Assembly (NCBI RefSeq): GCF_001687565.2
Contig: NZ_CP016534.2
Span: forward strand, 2,794,501-2,858,500
Source of the DNA: Planococcus antarcticus DSM 14505
Lineage (GTDB): Bacteria > Bacillota > Bacilli > Bacillales_A > Planococcaceae
Direction: 5' to 3'
DNA: 64,000 bases
A program made the position numbers and the translations under genes. The notes below the pieces were generated by a model that saw nothing but the letters and a program-made list of their open reading frames with translations, had not been told where the DNA came from and did not search any database. Shown piece after piece: positions 16,767-25,040 of this stretch (positions within the stretch are counted from its first letter, which is position 1; each line of letters begins with the position of its first letter).

Positions 16767-17741
16767 TTACTTAACCAACAAGTTTCTGGCTTCTCTAAAC
16801 TCTTTAATATGGTGATCGATGATACGGCCGTTTTCAATGACCGTGGAATGGCGGATCATGTCTGTCCAATTGCCTTCGACAAAGTTATCAACCATCGGCG
16901 AAAATCCTTCGCTCAGTACTTTCGTGACGGTGTGAGGGAACATGGCCGGTGTGTTGTCGACCGTGTAATGGATGATGCCATCCACTGTATAGACGGGATC
17001 ATCGATGGTCGATGGACGGGACGTCTCGATCTCCATGTTTGGATCACAGCTGACGTCGACGATCATCGCGCCTTTTTTTAAACGTTTCAAATCTTCTTTG
17101 TAGATGATGCGGTCTGTGCGGGTAGTGTCCCACATTACACAGTTGACCAAAACATCGTAATTGCCCATGTTTTTCATGAACAAAGATTCCAGCTTGCGGC
17201 CGTAAACGTCAACATCAGCGCCTAAACCGTGAAGGATGCGGAGCACCCCTTTGGTCGTGTGGCCATTGCCAAGAACTGCCACTTTTGTTTCGTATGGCAT
17301 TTTGCCGCAATACTGATAAGCTTGGATGATCGCAGCTTCCCCGGCAACTTCCCGGTTGCGGTAGAAGATGTAACGGCCGTCTTCGAACATTTCTTCCCAG
17401 GCAACCACTGTGTGGTCTCCAGCAAGTACTGAGTCGGTAAATTCGATATCTTGAACCGCGTGAGCCCAACCAATCAATAATTTCCCAGGCGTCAATTGAT
17501 CAAAGTAATCCGCATTACCCAGTTTCACATCGACAATCGCATCACATTGCAGTACCTCTTCGCGCGAAACAAATTGAGCACCGGAAACCTCATATTCGGC
17601 ATCCGAAAAACCAAGCGCTTCGCCGTAGCCGACTTCAAAGTACAACTGCTCGATGTTCTTGATGTTCGGCATGTCCTTCGGCAAAAGCGCTCTTCTTTTT
17701 TCATTGTTTTTATGGCTGATGACAAATCCTATTGTGAAAAT
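16767..17741 (-). CDS. N5-(carboxyethyl)ornithine synthase-like dehydrogenase, probable ATT start
   Basis: Resembles N5-(carboxyethyl)ornithine synthase of the alanine dehydrogenase / transhydrogenase superfamily, which condenses pyruvate with an amino acid side chain using NADPH. Visible blocks are NEKRRALLPKDM near the start, a Rossmann segment KVAVLGNGHTTKGVLRILHGLGADVDVYGR, and GAMIVDVSCDPNMEIETS. The first internal start (TTG at 17684) would cut off the conserved first strand (TIGFVISHKNNEKRR). The frame is open upstream to an ATT at 17741 lying 7 nt after GGAGG, giving 324 residues, close to family length. I therefore place the start at ATT. Substrate specificity is uncertain; saccharopine-dehydrogenase-like alternatives exist. 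Confidence 0.65.
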   Translation of the reverse strand: MFTIGFVISHKNNEKRRALLPKDMPNIKNIEQLYFEVGYGEALGFSDAEYEVSGAQFVSREEVLQCDAIVDVKLGNADYFDQLTPGKLLIGWAHAVQDIEFTDSVLAGDHTVVAWEEMFEDGRYIFYRNREVAGEAAIIQAYQYCGKMPYETKVAVLGNGHTTKGVLRILHGLGADVDVYGRKLESLFMKNMGNYDVLVNCVMWDTTRTDRIIYKEDLKRLKKGAMIVDVSCDPNMEIETSRPSTIDDPVYTVDGIIHYTVDNTPAMFPHTVTKVLSEGFSPMVDNFVEGNWTDMIRHSTVIENGRIIDHHIKEFREARNLLVK

Positions 17742-18181
17742 AATAAAACCTCCAATTAATGAATGTTGTTAAATCCTGATCGGCTGATAATAGACATTTC
17801 ATACAGAATAGACCGGACAACCCTCAGAAATTGCCGAGCGAGTTAATATATTAATATCGTTTCCGTATAGCTGATCTATTTTGAATCATAACATATATCG
17901 GAAGCAATATATGTATTTTGTATTAGGTATTTTAAATAAAAAAAGGAAGCGTTCACATACGTTTCACAGCTTTATTGAGAAGGCTTTTGTAAGTAGCAAA
18001 CTCACGGATTCACAGACAAAATTTTGATTTCAGTCTGGTATTTTTAGTCTAGTACAAATTTTGGTAATCATTCTGAAATACTAGACAGGTTTTTCTGCTA
18101 AAGTGTTTCTACAAGTGCTGGATACACAAAATAAGGAAAGCGCAGTTTTGCACTTTCCATTTTTTCTCTTGTGCATCTTTC
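17742..18181. other. AT-rich intergenic region, no gene seen
   Basis: No supported coding frame. It holds only a hairpin near 18135-18158 and scattered A/T tracts. Stop codons occur in all frames. Confidence 0.6.
18135..18158 (-). terminator. Terminator-like hairpin after the VOC gene
   Basis: GGAAAGCGCA / TGCACTTTCC stem (one mismatch) with T-rich flanks on both sides, past the stop at 18182. It resembles the GGAAAGCGCA...TGCGCTTTCC palindromes at 22075, 24181 and 27254. Confidence 0.55.
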
Positions 18182-18565
18182 TCAAATCTGACTTATCCCA
18201 CAAAAAGCACCGGCGGGGTATTCAATAATGGCGTAGCTTCCAGAAGTAATGGCGCCTTCCGGTTGGCGATGAACGATGCCACCGTGATTTCGGCACATTT
18301 CGAGGCTTTGCTTCAGGTCCGCAACAGCAAAATAGACAATCCACAGCTGAGGCAATCCTGCATTGACGCCCACCTGATGGCAAATGCCGGCCACCGGTTT
18401 GCCGTCAGGCGTATTCATCATGTAATCAGCATATTCCCCCATCTGGAAATCACTATGCTGCCAGCCGATCTCTTCCTTATAAAAATCGCGAACTCCTTTT
18501 GCATGATGAACGGTCAAATCTGCCGAAAAGATGGAGCCAGGCTGTCCCTTGCTTTCTTCGGTCAT
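18182..18565 (-). CDS. VOC (glyoxalase/bleomycin-resistance fold) protein
   Basis: A 127-residue single-domain VOC superfamily protein. It has the expected pattern of beta-alpha-beta-beta-beta modules: DLTVHHAKGVRDFYKEEIGW at the start of module 1, and LPQLWIVYFAVADLKQSLEMC plus GGIVHRQPEG in module 2. The first-module His-His is displaced compared with glyoxalase I, so the metal ligands are uncertain. Function is unknown; members range from lyases to antibiotic-binding proteins. GGGAGGGTTTCCA precedes the ATG. Confidence 0.75.
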   Translation of the reverse strand: MTEESKGQPGSIFSADLTVHHAKGVRDFYKEEIGWQHSDFQMGEYADYMMNTPDGKPVAGICHQVGVNAGLPQLWIVYFAVADLKQSLEMCRNHGGIVHRQPEGAITSGSYAIIEYPAGAFCGISQI

Positions 18566-18634
18566 TGGAAACCCTCCCTTTTATTCATTTCCAACATGAT
18601 TCGCTACAAATTTTTCAAAACCCTTTAAATACAA

Positions 18635-18676
18635 AAAAAAGCGTCCCGAAAACCCGTCTGATTCAGGAACACTTTT
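18635..18676 (-). terminator. Imperfect terminator of the PLP-fold gene
   Basis: AAAAAGCGTCCCGAA pairs with TTCAGGAACACTTTTT allowing G-U pairs, just after the stop at 18689. Confidence 0.45.
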
Positions 18677-18688
18677 TACGTGTTGGCT

Positions 18689-19642
18689 TCAGACTAGCTG
18701 CTTTTTTAACACATCCACCAAGTACTCCATATCTTCTAAACTATAGCGCTGGTCGCAAGGCAATGGCAGGATATTTGCGGCATACTGGTATTCAATGCTA
18801 TCTTCTGGACAGTCGGCAAGGACGTTCGGCCACAGCAGCGGAATATAGATGTCCTGCTCCGCCAGCTGTTTTCTGATTGATTGGCCATTCTCCACTAAAA
18901 TTGGATAAGCAAAAGCCCCTTGCGGCGTGGTCAGCTTTAAGGGATTGTTAGCGCCCAGCTGCTTGTCCAAATAAGCGTAGTTTTCATTTCTTGTCTTTTG
19001 TGCCCGGTCATAATCGATAGCGCCCATCAGATTGTGTGTCAGTTTCGACATCGTTCGGAGCGGTGTTGCGTCTAGGACATCGTCATTTCGCTGAAAATCA
19101 GAATAGTAGCTGCTGGCAGTTCCCTCATAGCGGCCAATTATGTGCTTCATGCGTTCTGAAGACACGTCCTGTTCGAGCTTCTCGGGCAGGATAGCATCGG
19201 TCGCCAAATAAGCGCCGTCCGGCACACCAAAGAATTTGCGACAGGAATAAATGGTATCGATGCCTTCTAGTGGTTCCTGGAAAAATGCGTGGCTGTGATC
19301 AAGAATTACCTGTCCAACATGTTGCTTTAACATCAGCGTCTGCTGTTTCGTAAGCTGTCCAAACAAATTAACGATATACAAGTATTCTCCCTGCTCCAGC
19401 TGTTTATCGAAAATCGGCTGAAACTCCTGATCGATGTAATAGTATTCAAAACGATATCCATGCTCTACCAGCAGCGTACTGACCGAGTCGCATAAATAAT
19501 AAGGGATATGCAGTTTCGTGATATTCCGTGCTTTCATCAAATAAAGCAATGTATTCCGTCCAGTATTGAGCGCAATCAATCGATCATAGAATTCATTGCT
19601 GACCAGATTGTCCAACCCAAAATATCCGCCTATCTCTTTCAT
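18689..19642 (-). CDS. DegT/DnrJ-like PLP-fold aminotransferase-related protein
   Basis: A 317-residue protein, shorter than usual DegT/DnrJ/EryC1/StrS sugar aminotransferases (about 370-400). The large-domain landmarks are present: GRNTLLYLMKARNI (start of the PLP domain), an Asp in ILDHSHAFFQEP that would contact the pyridine nitrogen, and SCRKFFGVPDGAYLAT with a candidate Schiff-base Lys. It therefore probably binds PLP, although a non-catalytic role is possible given its size. It lies just downstream of the third FemAB-like gene on the same strand. The pair may act together on an envelope glycan, for example amino-sugar synthesis followed by acylation. GGGGGG lies upstream of the ATG. Confidence 0.65.
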   Translation of the reverse strand: MKEIGGYFGLDNLVSNEFYDRLIALNTGRNTLLYLMKARNITKLHIPYYLCDSVSTLLVEHGYRFEYYYIDQEFQPIFDKQLEQGEYLYIVNLFGQLTKQQTLMLKQHVGQVILDHSHAFFQEPLEGIDTIYSCRKFFGVPDGAYLATDAILPEKLEQDVSSERMKHIIGRYEGTASSYYSDFQRNDDVLDATPLRTMSKLTHNLMGAIDYDRAQKTRNENYAYLDKQLGANNPLKLTTPQGAFAYPILVENGQSIRKQLAEQDIYIPLLWPNVLADCPEDSIEYQYAANILPLPCDQRYSLEDMEYLVDVLKKQLV

Positions 19643-19689
19643 ATCAAAATTCCCCCAATTTTACGAATTGTCGCCGGTAAACGACTGGC

Positions 19690-19752
19690 CGTATCTTAAT
19701 CAGCTTTTACTGCACCTCAAAGACTCAGAATCGCACCTCGCTGTACCTCAGT
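19690..19752 (-). repeat. Short phased array E, starting on a stop codon
   Basis: On the minus strand GAGGTAC, GAGGTGC and GAGGTGC occur with spacings of 10 and 21 bp (core G on plus at 19743, 19733 and 19712), and a weaker fourth copy lies 21 bp further (19690). The core is the same as in array A. The TGA stop of the FemAB-like gene (19748-19750) is part of the first unit. Confidence 0.55.
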
Positions 19753-20752
19753 TTATCGATACAGGAGATTCACGGGTGCGGTATGCCGGAAATCGCTCGG
19801 CATCAGTTGGTGTATTTGCGGCCTGGCACAGCAATTCATAGATTGCCGAGTTCCAGATTTTTTTGCCTGTAAAATACTCCAATTCTTCATTGCGCCCAAA
19901 TTTTTTCTTAAAAAGATAGAGCTTATCGTCCGGCTCTCCAGTCCGACCACCGCCGTGATGGATCAATTGCTTGCCTTGATCTTTCCCCCACAGCGCGAGG
20001 GCATATTGCAGAATATAAGCAGCCGAAAGCTGATGAAACTCCCGAAGTGTTCCGGTAAGATGGACGTGGACAAAGTCGCCGCAGACAAAGTTTAGACTCA
20101 TGCCAATGATGTTGCCTTCATAAGTCACTTCCACGACTACTAAATAGTCGCCAAGCCAATCAATGCAATTTTGAAAGTATGAATCGCCGAAATAATAAAC
20201 TGCCTCAGCATCATTACGCTGCATGGTGGAAGTATAAAGTTTCTTGAAGTCCTCTAGATCCTGCGGGTGATCGGTGATCCGGTATTCCACACCGGCTTTC
20301 AAGCCATGCCGGATATCTCTTCTGCACGAAGCCGAATATTCTGTGAGAATGGGGTCGTCTACATCCGAGAGTCTGGTCTGGATCGTCTTGCGCTTGAAAC
20401 TCAAGTCGTAGCAGGAACTGAAATCCAAGTGATTTTTGATGACCGGATGAAAACGGACAAGTTCGGATACAATGCCTTTTTCGAGGCAATACTCACCGAA
20501 CGCCTGCTGGAAAGAGGCCACCAACTCCGCTCTGTCCTCGTCCATACCGCTGACAATTCGCGGACCGCCATATCCATAAGGCGTCACCAGGTCATAAAAA
20601 CCTTCACCATCCAGCTTGATTGGAATTTCACGTTTGATGAATAAATGCCGGACTGTTCCTAACTCATGCTTGAAAATAAATTCCTCACATTTGCCATTTT
20701 CAATTTTTTCGTACAAACGCCCATAGTCTATCTCAAAGTAAATATCTTTCAT
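19748..20752 (-). CDS. FemAB-like GNAT acyltransferase (paralogue 3)
   Basis: A 334-residue protein that matches paralogue 1 (3807-4826) along its whole length: MKDIYFEIDYGRLYEKIENG at the start, YDLVTPYGYGGPRIV in the first GNAT half, RRDIRHGLKAGVEYRITD, HVHLTGTLREFHQLSAAY and KLYLFKKKFGRNEELEYF near the end. It is clearly closer to paralogue 1 than to paralogue 2. ATG at 20752 is chosen because AAGAGGT lies about 8 nt upstream and the N-terminus then matches the paralogue; seven further codons upstream are open. Its stop codon is embedded in array E. Likely role: acylation of an envelope precursor, substrate unknown. Confidence 0.75.
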   Translation of the reverse strand: MKDIYFEIDYGRLYEKIENGKCEEFIFKHELGTVRHLFIKREIPIKLDGEGFYDLVTPYGYGGPRIVSGMDEDRAELVASFQQAFGEYCLEKGIVSELVRFHPVIKNHLDFSSCYDLSFKRKTIQTRLSDVDDPILTEYSASCRRDIRHGLKAGVEYRITDHPQDLEDFKKLYTSTMQRNDAEAVYYFGDSYFQNCIDWLGDYLVVVEVTYEGNIIGMSLNFVCGDFVHVHLTGTLREFHQLSAAYILQYALALWGKDQGKQLIHHGGGRTGEPDDKLYLFKKKFGRNEELEYFTGKKIWNSAIYELLCQAANTPTDAERFPAYRTRESPVSIN

Positions 20753-20898
20753 CCAGAGGACCTCTTCCCTCACAAGATTGTTTTAAGGATTGATTTCTTT
20801 ATTGCTCATACTTGCGAACCTGCTACTATTTTATCATTCCATTCTCAAAAAATACAGATAATTAAGATATCTTTCGCGTATAAGTAAGAGTAAGCCGA

Positions 20899-20930
20899 AA
20901 AAAACGCTGCCGAATTCGGCAGCGTTTTTT
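20899..20930. terminator. Perfectly palindromic terminator
   Basis: A 32-bp perfect palindrome with a GCTGCCGAATTCGGCAGC centre and A6/T6 ends, just past the stop of the formamidase-like gene. Confidence 0.9.
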
Positions 20931-20934
20931 CTCT

Positions 20935-21876
20935 TTATTCATTTTCCTGAAACACTGCGAGCGGCAATAATGCGCTTACGATATACTGGCCAGCGTCAAC
21001 GATTTCGGAAATTTTGAGGTCAACGCACAGGCTGCATAACAGATAGGCATCTTTTGGTTCAAGGCCATAATTCTCAGAGATGTGGTCCACCATAGAGCGG
21101 ATGGCGTCGCGCGCTGATGCCATCAAATCTGGCCCTACGCCGGTCGTGCCGTAAAAGCCTTTATGGTCGACTTGCGGCGTCAGTGCGCCGGCTGTTTGGA
21201 ACTGAGGCGCTGGAATCTTTTTGCCTTTGATGAGACGGAATTTCAGCGACGCCTGCATCGAACATTCGAGCGCAGTCACACAAACTTCGCCGTCCCCTTG
21301 TGCAGCGTGGCCATCACCGCAGCTGAACATCGCACCTGCGACTTGCACCGGCAGATAAAGCTTCGTGCCGGTAGTTAAGTGGCGTGTGTCCATATTGCCG
21401 CCAAATGTCCCAGGCGGCATGACGACTTGCCCTTCAGCATTTGCCGGACCAACGCCCATCGTGCCAAAGAACGGTGTGATCGGTACTTTAATGTTGTCAT
21501 TGAAATGGATAAAATGGCCATCGCTTAAATCGAAGGTTCTTAAGTATGCATCCGGAAACTCATCCGGTAAAAGTCCTAGCCCCGGCAAAATCGCCATCCA
21601 CCCCCAGCTTCCCGGCTTCAGGCTCAGTATTTCCACTTCCAATGTATCTCCCGGCTCTGCGCCTCGAACTTCTACTGGACCTGCGAGCGGATAAACTTTC
21701 GCCCAGTCAAGTGTCGCGATATCTTCTGTCACAGAATCTTTATTGAATTGATCGTCCGCCACTTCGCGTGTAGAAAAATCTACTTGATCGCCGCTGTCGA
21801 TCGTCAGCACCGGCTGCGGATCTTTGTCCCACGTGTAATGCACGTGGTCTTCCGGAAATTGATGTGTGTTGGTCAT
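20935..21876 (-). CDS. Acetamidase/formamidase family protein
   Basis: A 313-residue cytoplasmic amidohydrolase of the FmdA/AmdA family, which release ammonia from small amides. Conserved features are the N-terminal beta-rich half with VEVRGAEPGDTLEVEILSL, a central MPPGTFGGNMDTRHLTTG with metal-binding-type His, and LYLPVQVAGAMFSCGDGHAAQGDGEV, the family signature. It lies upstream-to-downstream in the same direction as the amidase gene at 22205 but is separated by 328 bp containing array B, so it is probably a separate transcript. AAAGGATATCCTAC precedes the ATG. Together these suggest use of amides as nitrogen source. Confidence 0.9.
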   Translation of the reverse strand: MTNTHQFPEDHVHYTWDKDPQPVLTIDSGDQVDFSTREVADDQFNKDSVTEDIATLDWAKVYPLAGPVEVRGAEPGDTLEVEILSLKPGSWGWMAILPGLGLLPDEFPDAYLRTFDLSDGHFIHFNDNIKVPITPFFGTMGVGPANAEGQVVMPPGTFGGNMDTRHLTTGTKLYLPVQVAGAMFSCGDGHAAQGDGEVCVTALECSMQASLKFRLIKGKKIPAPQFQTAGALTPQVDHKGFYGTTGVGPDLMASARDAIRSMVDHISENYGLEPKDAYLLCSLCVDLKISEIVDAGQYIVSALLPLAVFQENE

Positions 21877-21902
21877 GTAGGATATCCTTTCTTTGTTGAA
21901 AA

Positions 21903-22041
21903 GTCGTATTTTGAGCGTCTTAGAGCACGTTTTTATTATTTAAAGTCGTATTTTTTCCAGTTAAATGGATATACGGTCCAAGTCGAATGATATACTGTCC
22001 AAATCACTCTGAATACTGTCCATTAAACGAAAATACTGTCC
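21903..22041 (-). repeat. Phased 21-bp array B (core GGACAGTAT on minus strand)
   Basis: ATACGGTCC/ATACTGTCC cores (plus sense) start at 21971, 21992, 22013 and 22033 (steps 21, 21, 20). Immediately beside them GTCGTATTTT-type cores begin at 21903, 21924 and 21945 (steps 21, 21). The leader TGGATATAC is shared with arrays C and D. The region is otherwise non-coding between the amidase and formamidase-like genes. Confidence 0.8.
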
Positions 22042-22074
22042 AAAGCCCCAAAACCCGTTTAATTACCTACAAAA

Positions 22075-22100
22075 CGGAAAGCGCAAGCCTGCGATTTCCG
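22075..22100 (-). repeat. GGAAAGCGCA hairpin associated with array B
   Basis: CGGAAAGCGCAAGCCTGCGATTTCCG, a near-perfect palindrome (one mismatch). It is linked to the array by AAAACCCGT...AAAAC, a spacer also seen at 24156-24180 and 27226-27253. It may also act as the amidase terminator. Confidence 0.6.
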
Positions 22101-22204
22101 CTTTACATTGAAATTCGCTGGGGTGTAAATTACTTTTTATGCATAATGGATTCTATTTCATGCGCAGAAGATTGTTCTATCTACAACGACATAGAATTTC
22201 GCAC

Positions 22205-23623
22205 TTAATTAATCACTTTCAAATTGGGCTTCTGGCCTTTCATCAGCTCCAGCTTTTCGAGTGCATAGGCGACGTTGAGAACTTTTTCCTCTTGAAACGC
22301 GGGTCCCATGATTTGCAGGCCGATCGGCAATCCGTCGCGGACGCCGCACGGAATGCTGAGTGCCGGCAGTCCTGTGAGATTGCCTGGTCCCGTAAAGCGG
22401 ATAACTTCATCTAAGAAACTCAGTGACTTACCGTTTATGTCGACGGTGCTGTCGCCGATTGACGGCGGTAGAAACGGTAGTGTCGGAGAAATGAGTACAT
22501 CCACTTTTTCAAAAGCCGCCGCAAAATCGAGATTTAGCTTGCGGCGAATTTGCTGGGACTGCACGTAATCGACGCCCGACATCAGCTCGCCCACTTCCAA
22601 TAAGAAGCGAACGTCTTCGCCAAATTTCTCCGGCTGTTTGACGAGATTATCATGATGGACGGCGCTCGCTTCGGTCGCAATGGTCACCAGTTCCGCAAAT
22701 TCAGCTTGTGCCAGCGATGGAATCTTCACTACTTCAATCCGTGCTCCGAGCTTTTCGAGTTGTTGCAACGCATTTCGCACAGCTTCATCGACACGGCTGT
22801 CAACATTTTTGAAGAAATAACCTTCTTCGATGCCAATGACCAGCCCTTTAACGTCTTCTTTCAATAACCCCGAATAATGTTGTGTTGGCCGGTCGACTGA
22901 TGTCGGATCTTTTGGATCGTAGCCGCCGAGCACTTCCAAGAGGAGCGCGGCGTCAAAAACGGTTTTTGTCATCGGTCCAATATGATCAAGGCTCCAAGCC
23001 AGCGGAAAACAGCCATACTTGCTGATGCGGCCATGCGTCGGTTTTAAACCGATGATGCCACAGCTCGACGCTGGAATCCGGATAGAACCCCCGGTGTCCG
23101 TCCCGAGTGAAGCAATCGACATGTTTGCCGCTACCGCCGCACCCGAACCACCACTCGAACCGCCTGGAATTTGGTTTAAATCCCACGGGTTTCGGCAAGC
23201 ACCGTAATGCGGATTGTTCGTCGTCGCACCCCAGGCGTACTCATGCATATTGAGCTTGCCATGAAACGTCACACCTGATAGTTTAAGCTTCGACACCACG
23301 GTCGCATCAAAATCAGCAGTAAACCCTTCGTGGATTTTTGAACCCATCGTCGCTGGCTCGTCTTTGAAATACAGTATATCCTTCAGCGCCATTGGAATGC
23401 CATGCAGGAAGCCGCGGTAATTACCGCTTTGAATTTCCTGCTCTGCCTGTCTTGCCGATTCCAATGCCTGCTCTTTTTGGACACGAATAAACGCATTAAT
23501 ATGGCTGTCATAAGCATCCACATTCGACAAAACAGCTTCTGTCAGTTCAACTGGAGAGACTTGTTTGTCGCGCAGCTTTGGTGCCAATTCTCCAATCGAT
23601 TGTGCTGCCAACTCTGTATTCAT
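22205..23623 (-). CDS. Amidase signature family enzyme (GatA/AtzE-like)
   Basis: A 472-residue amidase with the Ser-cisSer-Lys triad: Lys in LHGIPMALKDILYF (about residue 80), cis-Ser and nucleophile in GGSSGGSGAAVA and GTDTGGSIRIPASSCG. It hydrolyses an amide or acts with a GatC-like partner. The preceding 59-residue gene overlaps its ATG by the stop-start sequence ATGA, typical of AtzG/AtzE-type pairs in which the small protein stabilises the amidase. This is not the housekeeping GatA, since gatB and gatC are not present. AGGAGGTGAGCGGCC precedes the ATG. The substrate is unknown. Confidence 0.9.
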   Translation of the reverse strand: MNTELAAQSIGELAPKLRDKQVSPVELTEAVLSNVDAYDSHINAFIRVQKEQALESARQAEQEIQSGNYRGFLHGIPMALKDILYFKDEPATMGSKIHEGFTADFDATVVSKLKLSGVTFHGKLNMHEYAWGATTNNPHYGACRNPWDLNQIPGGSSGGSGAAVAANMSIASLGTDTGGSIRIPASSCGIIGLKPTHGRISKYGCFPLAWSLDHIGPMTKTVFDAALLLEVLGGYDPKDPTSVDRPTQHYSGLLKEDVKGLVIGIEEGYFFKNVDSRVDEAVRNALQQLEKLGARIEVVKIPSLAQAEFAELVTIATEASAVHHDNLVKQPEKFGEDVRFLLEVGELMSGVDYVQSQQIRRKLNLDFAAAFEKVDVLISPTLPFLPPSIGDSTVDINGKSLSFLDEVIRFTGPGNLTGLPALSIPCGVRDGLPIGLQIMGPAFQEEKVLNVAYALEKLELMKGQKPNLKVIN

Positions 23624-23799
23624 GGCCGCTCACCTCCTGGCACATGCGTCAGTGCCATGTCGAAATCCTTCAATTGCGAATTGTCCACCGTTGCCCGCAA
23701 TTGCTGCACTGCCTGCATCTGTTGCGCCAACATTTCTTGATGCGCCTCTGGTACTTGAATTCCCCGTTCCTCTAAAATCGTATGAATGCCCTCTGCCAT
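23620..23799 (-). CDS. Small GatC/AtzG-like partner of the amidase
   Basis: A 59-residue helical protein (MAEGIHTILEERGIQVPEAH...QQLRATVDNSQLKDFDMALTHVPG). Size, predicted helical content and a stop codon overlapping the amidase start by ATGA match the small AtzG/DUF4089-type subunits that wrap around amidases in GatC fashion. Sequence similarity itself is too weak for me to assert the family. GGGGGA is 6 nt upstream of ATG 23799; five upstream codons are open but lack a ribosome binding site. Translation is likely coupled to the amidase. Confidence 0.6.
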   Translation of the reverse strand: MAEGIHTILEERGIQVPEAHQEMLAQQMQAVQQLRATVDNSQLKDFDMALTHVPGGERP

Positions 23800-24056
23800 A
23801 GAAAGTCCCCCCATTTGAATGATTTTAAAACGTCTGAGAATCTGAGCTGTCTATCGATAGTTTAGCATAGTTCGCAGATAGTTCAGAAATTTTAGAGGGG
23901 ATTTTAACAAAATGAAACCCCGTCCGACAAGATGGTGTCTTGGCGAATAGGGGTTATGGGATGAAGAAGCGTGTAAAATAATATTTCGTGTGAGATGGAA
24001 CGCATTTCTATCTCTGTGAGTTGCAATTGCGCCTCATTTATCCCAATAAAATGGAT

Positions 24057-24148
24057 ATACTTTCTGATTCAGGGCAAATACTTTCACTTTTATTACAAAT
24101 ACTTTCTACTTGAGCTCAAATACTTTCTATAAAAAGCAGAATACTTTC
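24057..24148 (-). repeat. Phased 21-bp array C (core GAAAGTAT on minus strand)
   Basis: ATACTTTC cores (plus sense) start at 24057, 24078, 24099, 24120 and 24141: four steps of exactly 21 bp. Spacers differ. It begins with the TGGATATAC leader and is followed by AAAACCCG...CCCAAAACC and the GGAAAGCGCA hairpin. Confidence 0.85.
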
Positions 24149-24180
24149 CAGACCTAAAACCCGCTGGATACCCAAAACCG

Positions 24181-24204
24181 GGAAAGCGCAAGCCTGCGCT
24201 TTCC
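24181..24204 (-). repeat. GGAAAGCGCA hairpin associated with array C
   Basis: Perfect 10-bp arms GGAAAGCGCA / TGCGCTTTCC with a 4-nt loop, 32 bp from the last array unit. It may double as terminator of the broken ABC gene. Confidence 0.65.
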
Positions 24205-24257
24205 GCCAAGCACTTTCGGTCCCAAGCGGGTTTGACTTGGGACCCGCCCTTGTCCAT

Positions 24258-25040
24258 TCAACGTTCTGCTGTCCGGGCCTTTGACAGCAATGGACGTTCG
24301 TTGCTCCAAACAAGGTCTACCGGCAAGCCGAAGAAATCGGAAAGTTGCTCGCTAGTAATCAGCTCGGCGGTATTGCTGGAAGCAAAGACTTTGCCTGCTT
24401 TTAGCAGCAAGGTTTTATGAAACTCCGGCAGGATCTCTTCTATGTGATGCGTTGCGTAAATGATGGTCGGACCGCCCGGCTTTTGTGCGATCTCAGCGAT
24501 CGACTCAAGCAGCTCTTCGCGGGCAATAAAGTTGAGTCCTGCTGTCGGCTCGTCAAGAATGAGCAACTCCGGGTCGGCCATTAAGGCTCGCCCAATCAGC
24601 ACACGTTGCTTTTCTCCTTGCGACAGCGTTTGGTAATCTCCGGTTGGCGTAACCCATGCACCCGAGCTCATAGAGAATGTTGACGCTTTTTTGGTCGATT
24701 GCTTCTGTTGTTTCCTGGTGCAAGCCGAGAGAGGCGAACGCATCGCTCAAAACCACTTCGTTGGCAGCTTCTGCTGAACAGAAGCTGCCACAAAGCCGAT
24801 TTGGCTACGCAGTTTTTCCGCCAGATACGTCTTGCCGAACTCCAGGCAAAGCACTGTGATTTTTCTTTCTGTCGGGAAAAAATAGGCAGTGATCAAATCC
24901 AGTAGTGAAGTTTTACCGGCACCATTCAAACCGTAAAGCACCCAGTGTTCACCTTGTTGAACTTGCCAATCGACTCTGTCCAACAACAAGTTGTCGTCTC
25001 TTCGCCGCGTGACGCCTTCGAGCTCTAAAATCATCCTCAT
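24258..25040 (-). pseudogene. ABC transporter ATP-binding protein, two frameshifts
   Basis: The reading is a complete YlmA-like ABC ATPase split over three frames. Frame 1 (25040 to about 24755) has MRMILELEGVTRRRDDN and Walker A GLNGAGKTSLLD. A middle piece (VVLSDAFASLGLHQETTEA, about 24755-24668) is one base out. The last part (to 24258) has the signature LSQGEKQRVLIGRALMADP, Walker B LLILDEPTAG and ATHHIEEI. One missing base near 24755 and one extra G in GGG near 24668 explain it. All motifs are intact, so the damage is recent or reflects sequencing error. The start overlaps the stop of the upstream trypsin-nuclease gene by ATGA, so the two were an operon. Confidence 0.85.

Larger units (their letters stand above)
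23800..24257. other. Intergenic region with array C, no gene
   Basis: Besides the array at 24057-24148 and hairpin at 24181-24204 there is an inverted repeat around 24220-24245 (AAGCGGGTTTGACTTGGG beside CCCAAGTC-like sequence) and AT-rich DNA. No supported coding frame. Confidence 0.5.

Noticed and set aside
24057..24148. Phased arrays as small CRISPR arrays
   Set aside because: Cores are only 7-10 bp, period 20-21 bp, no leader-repeat structure of CRISPR size and no cas genes in the window.
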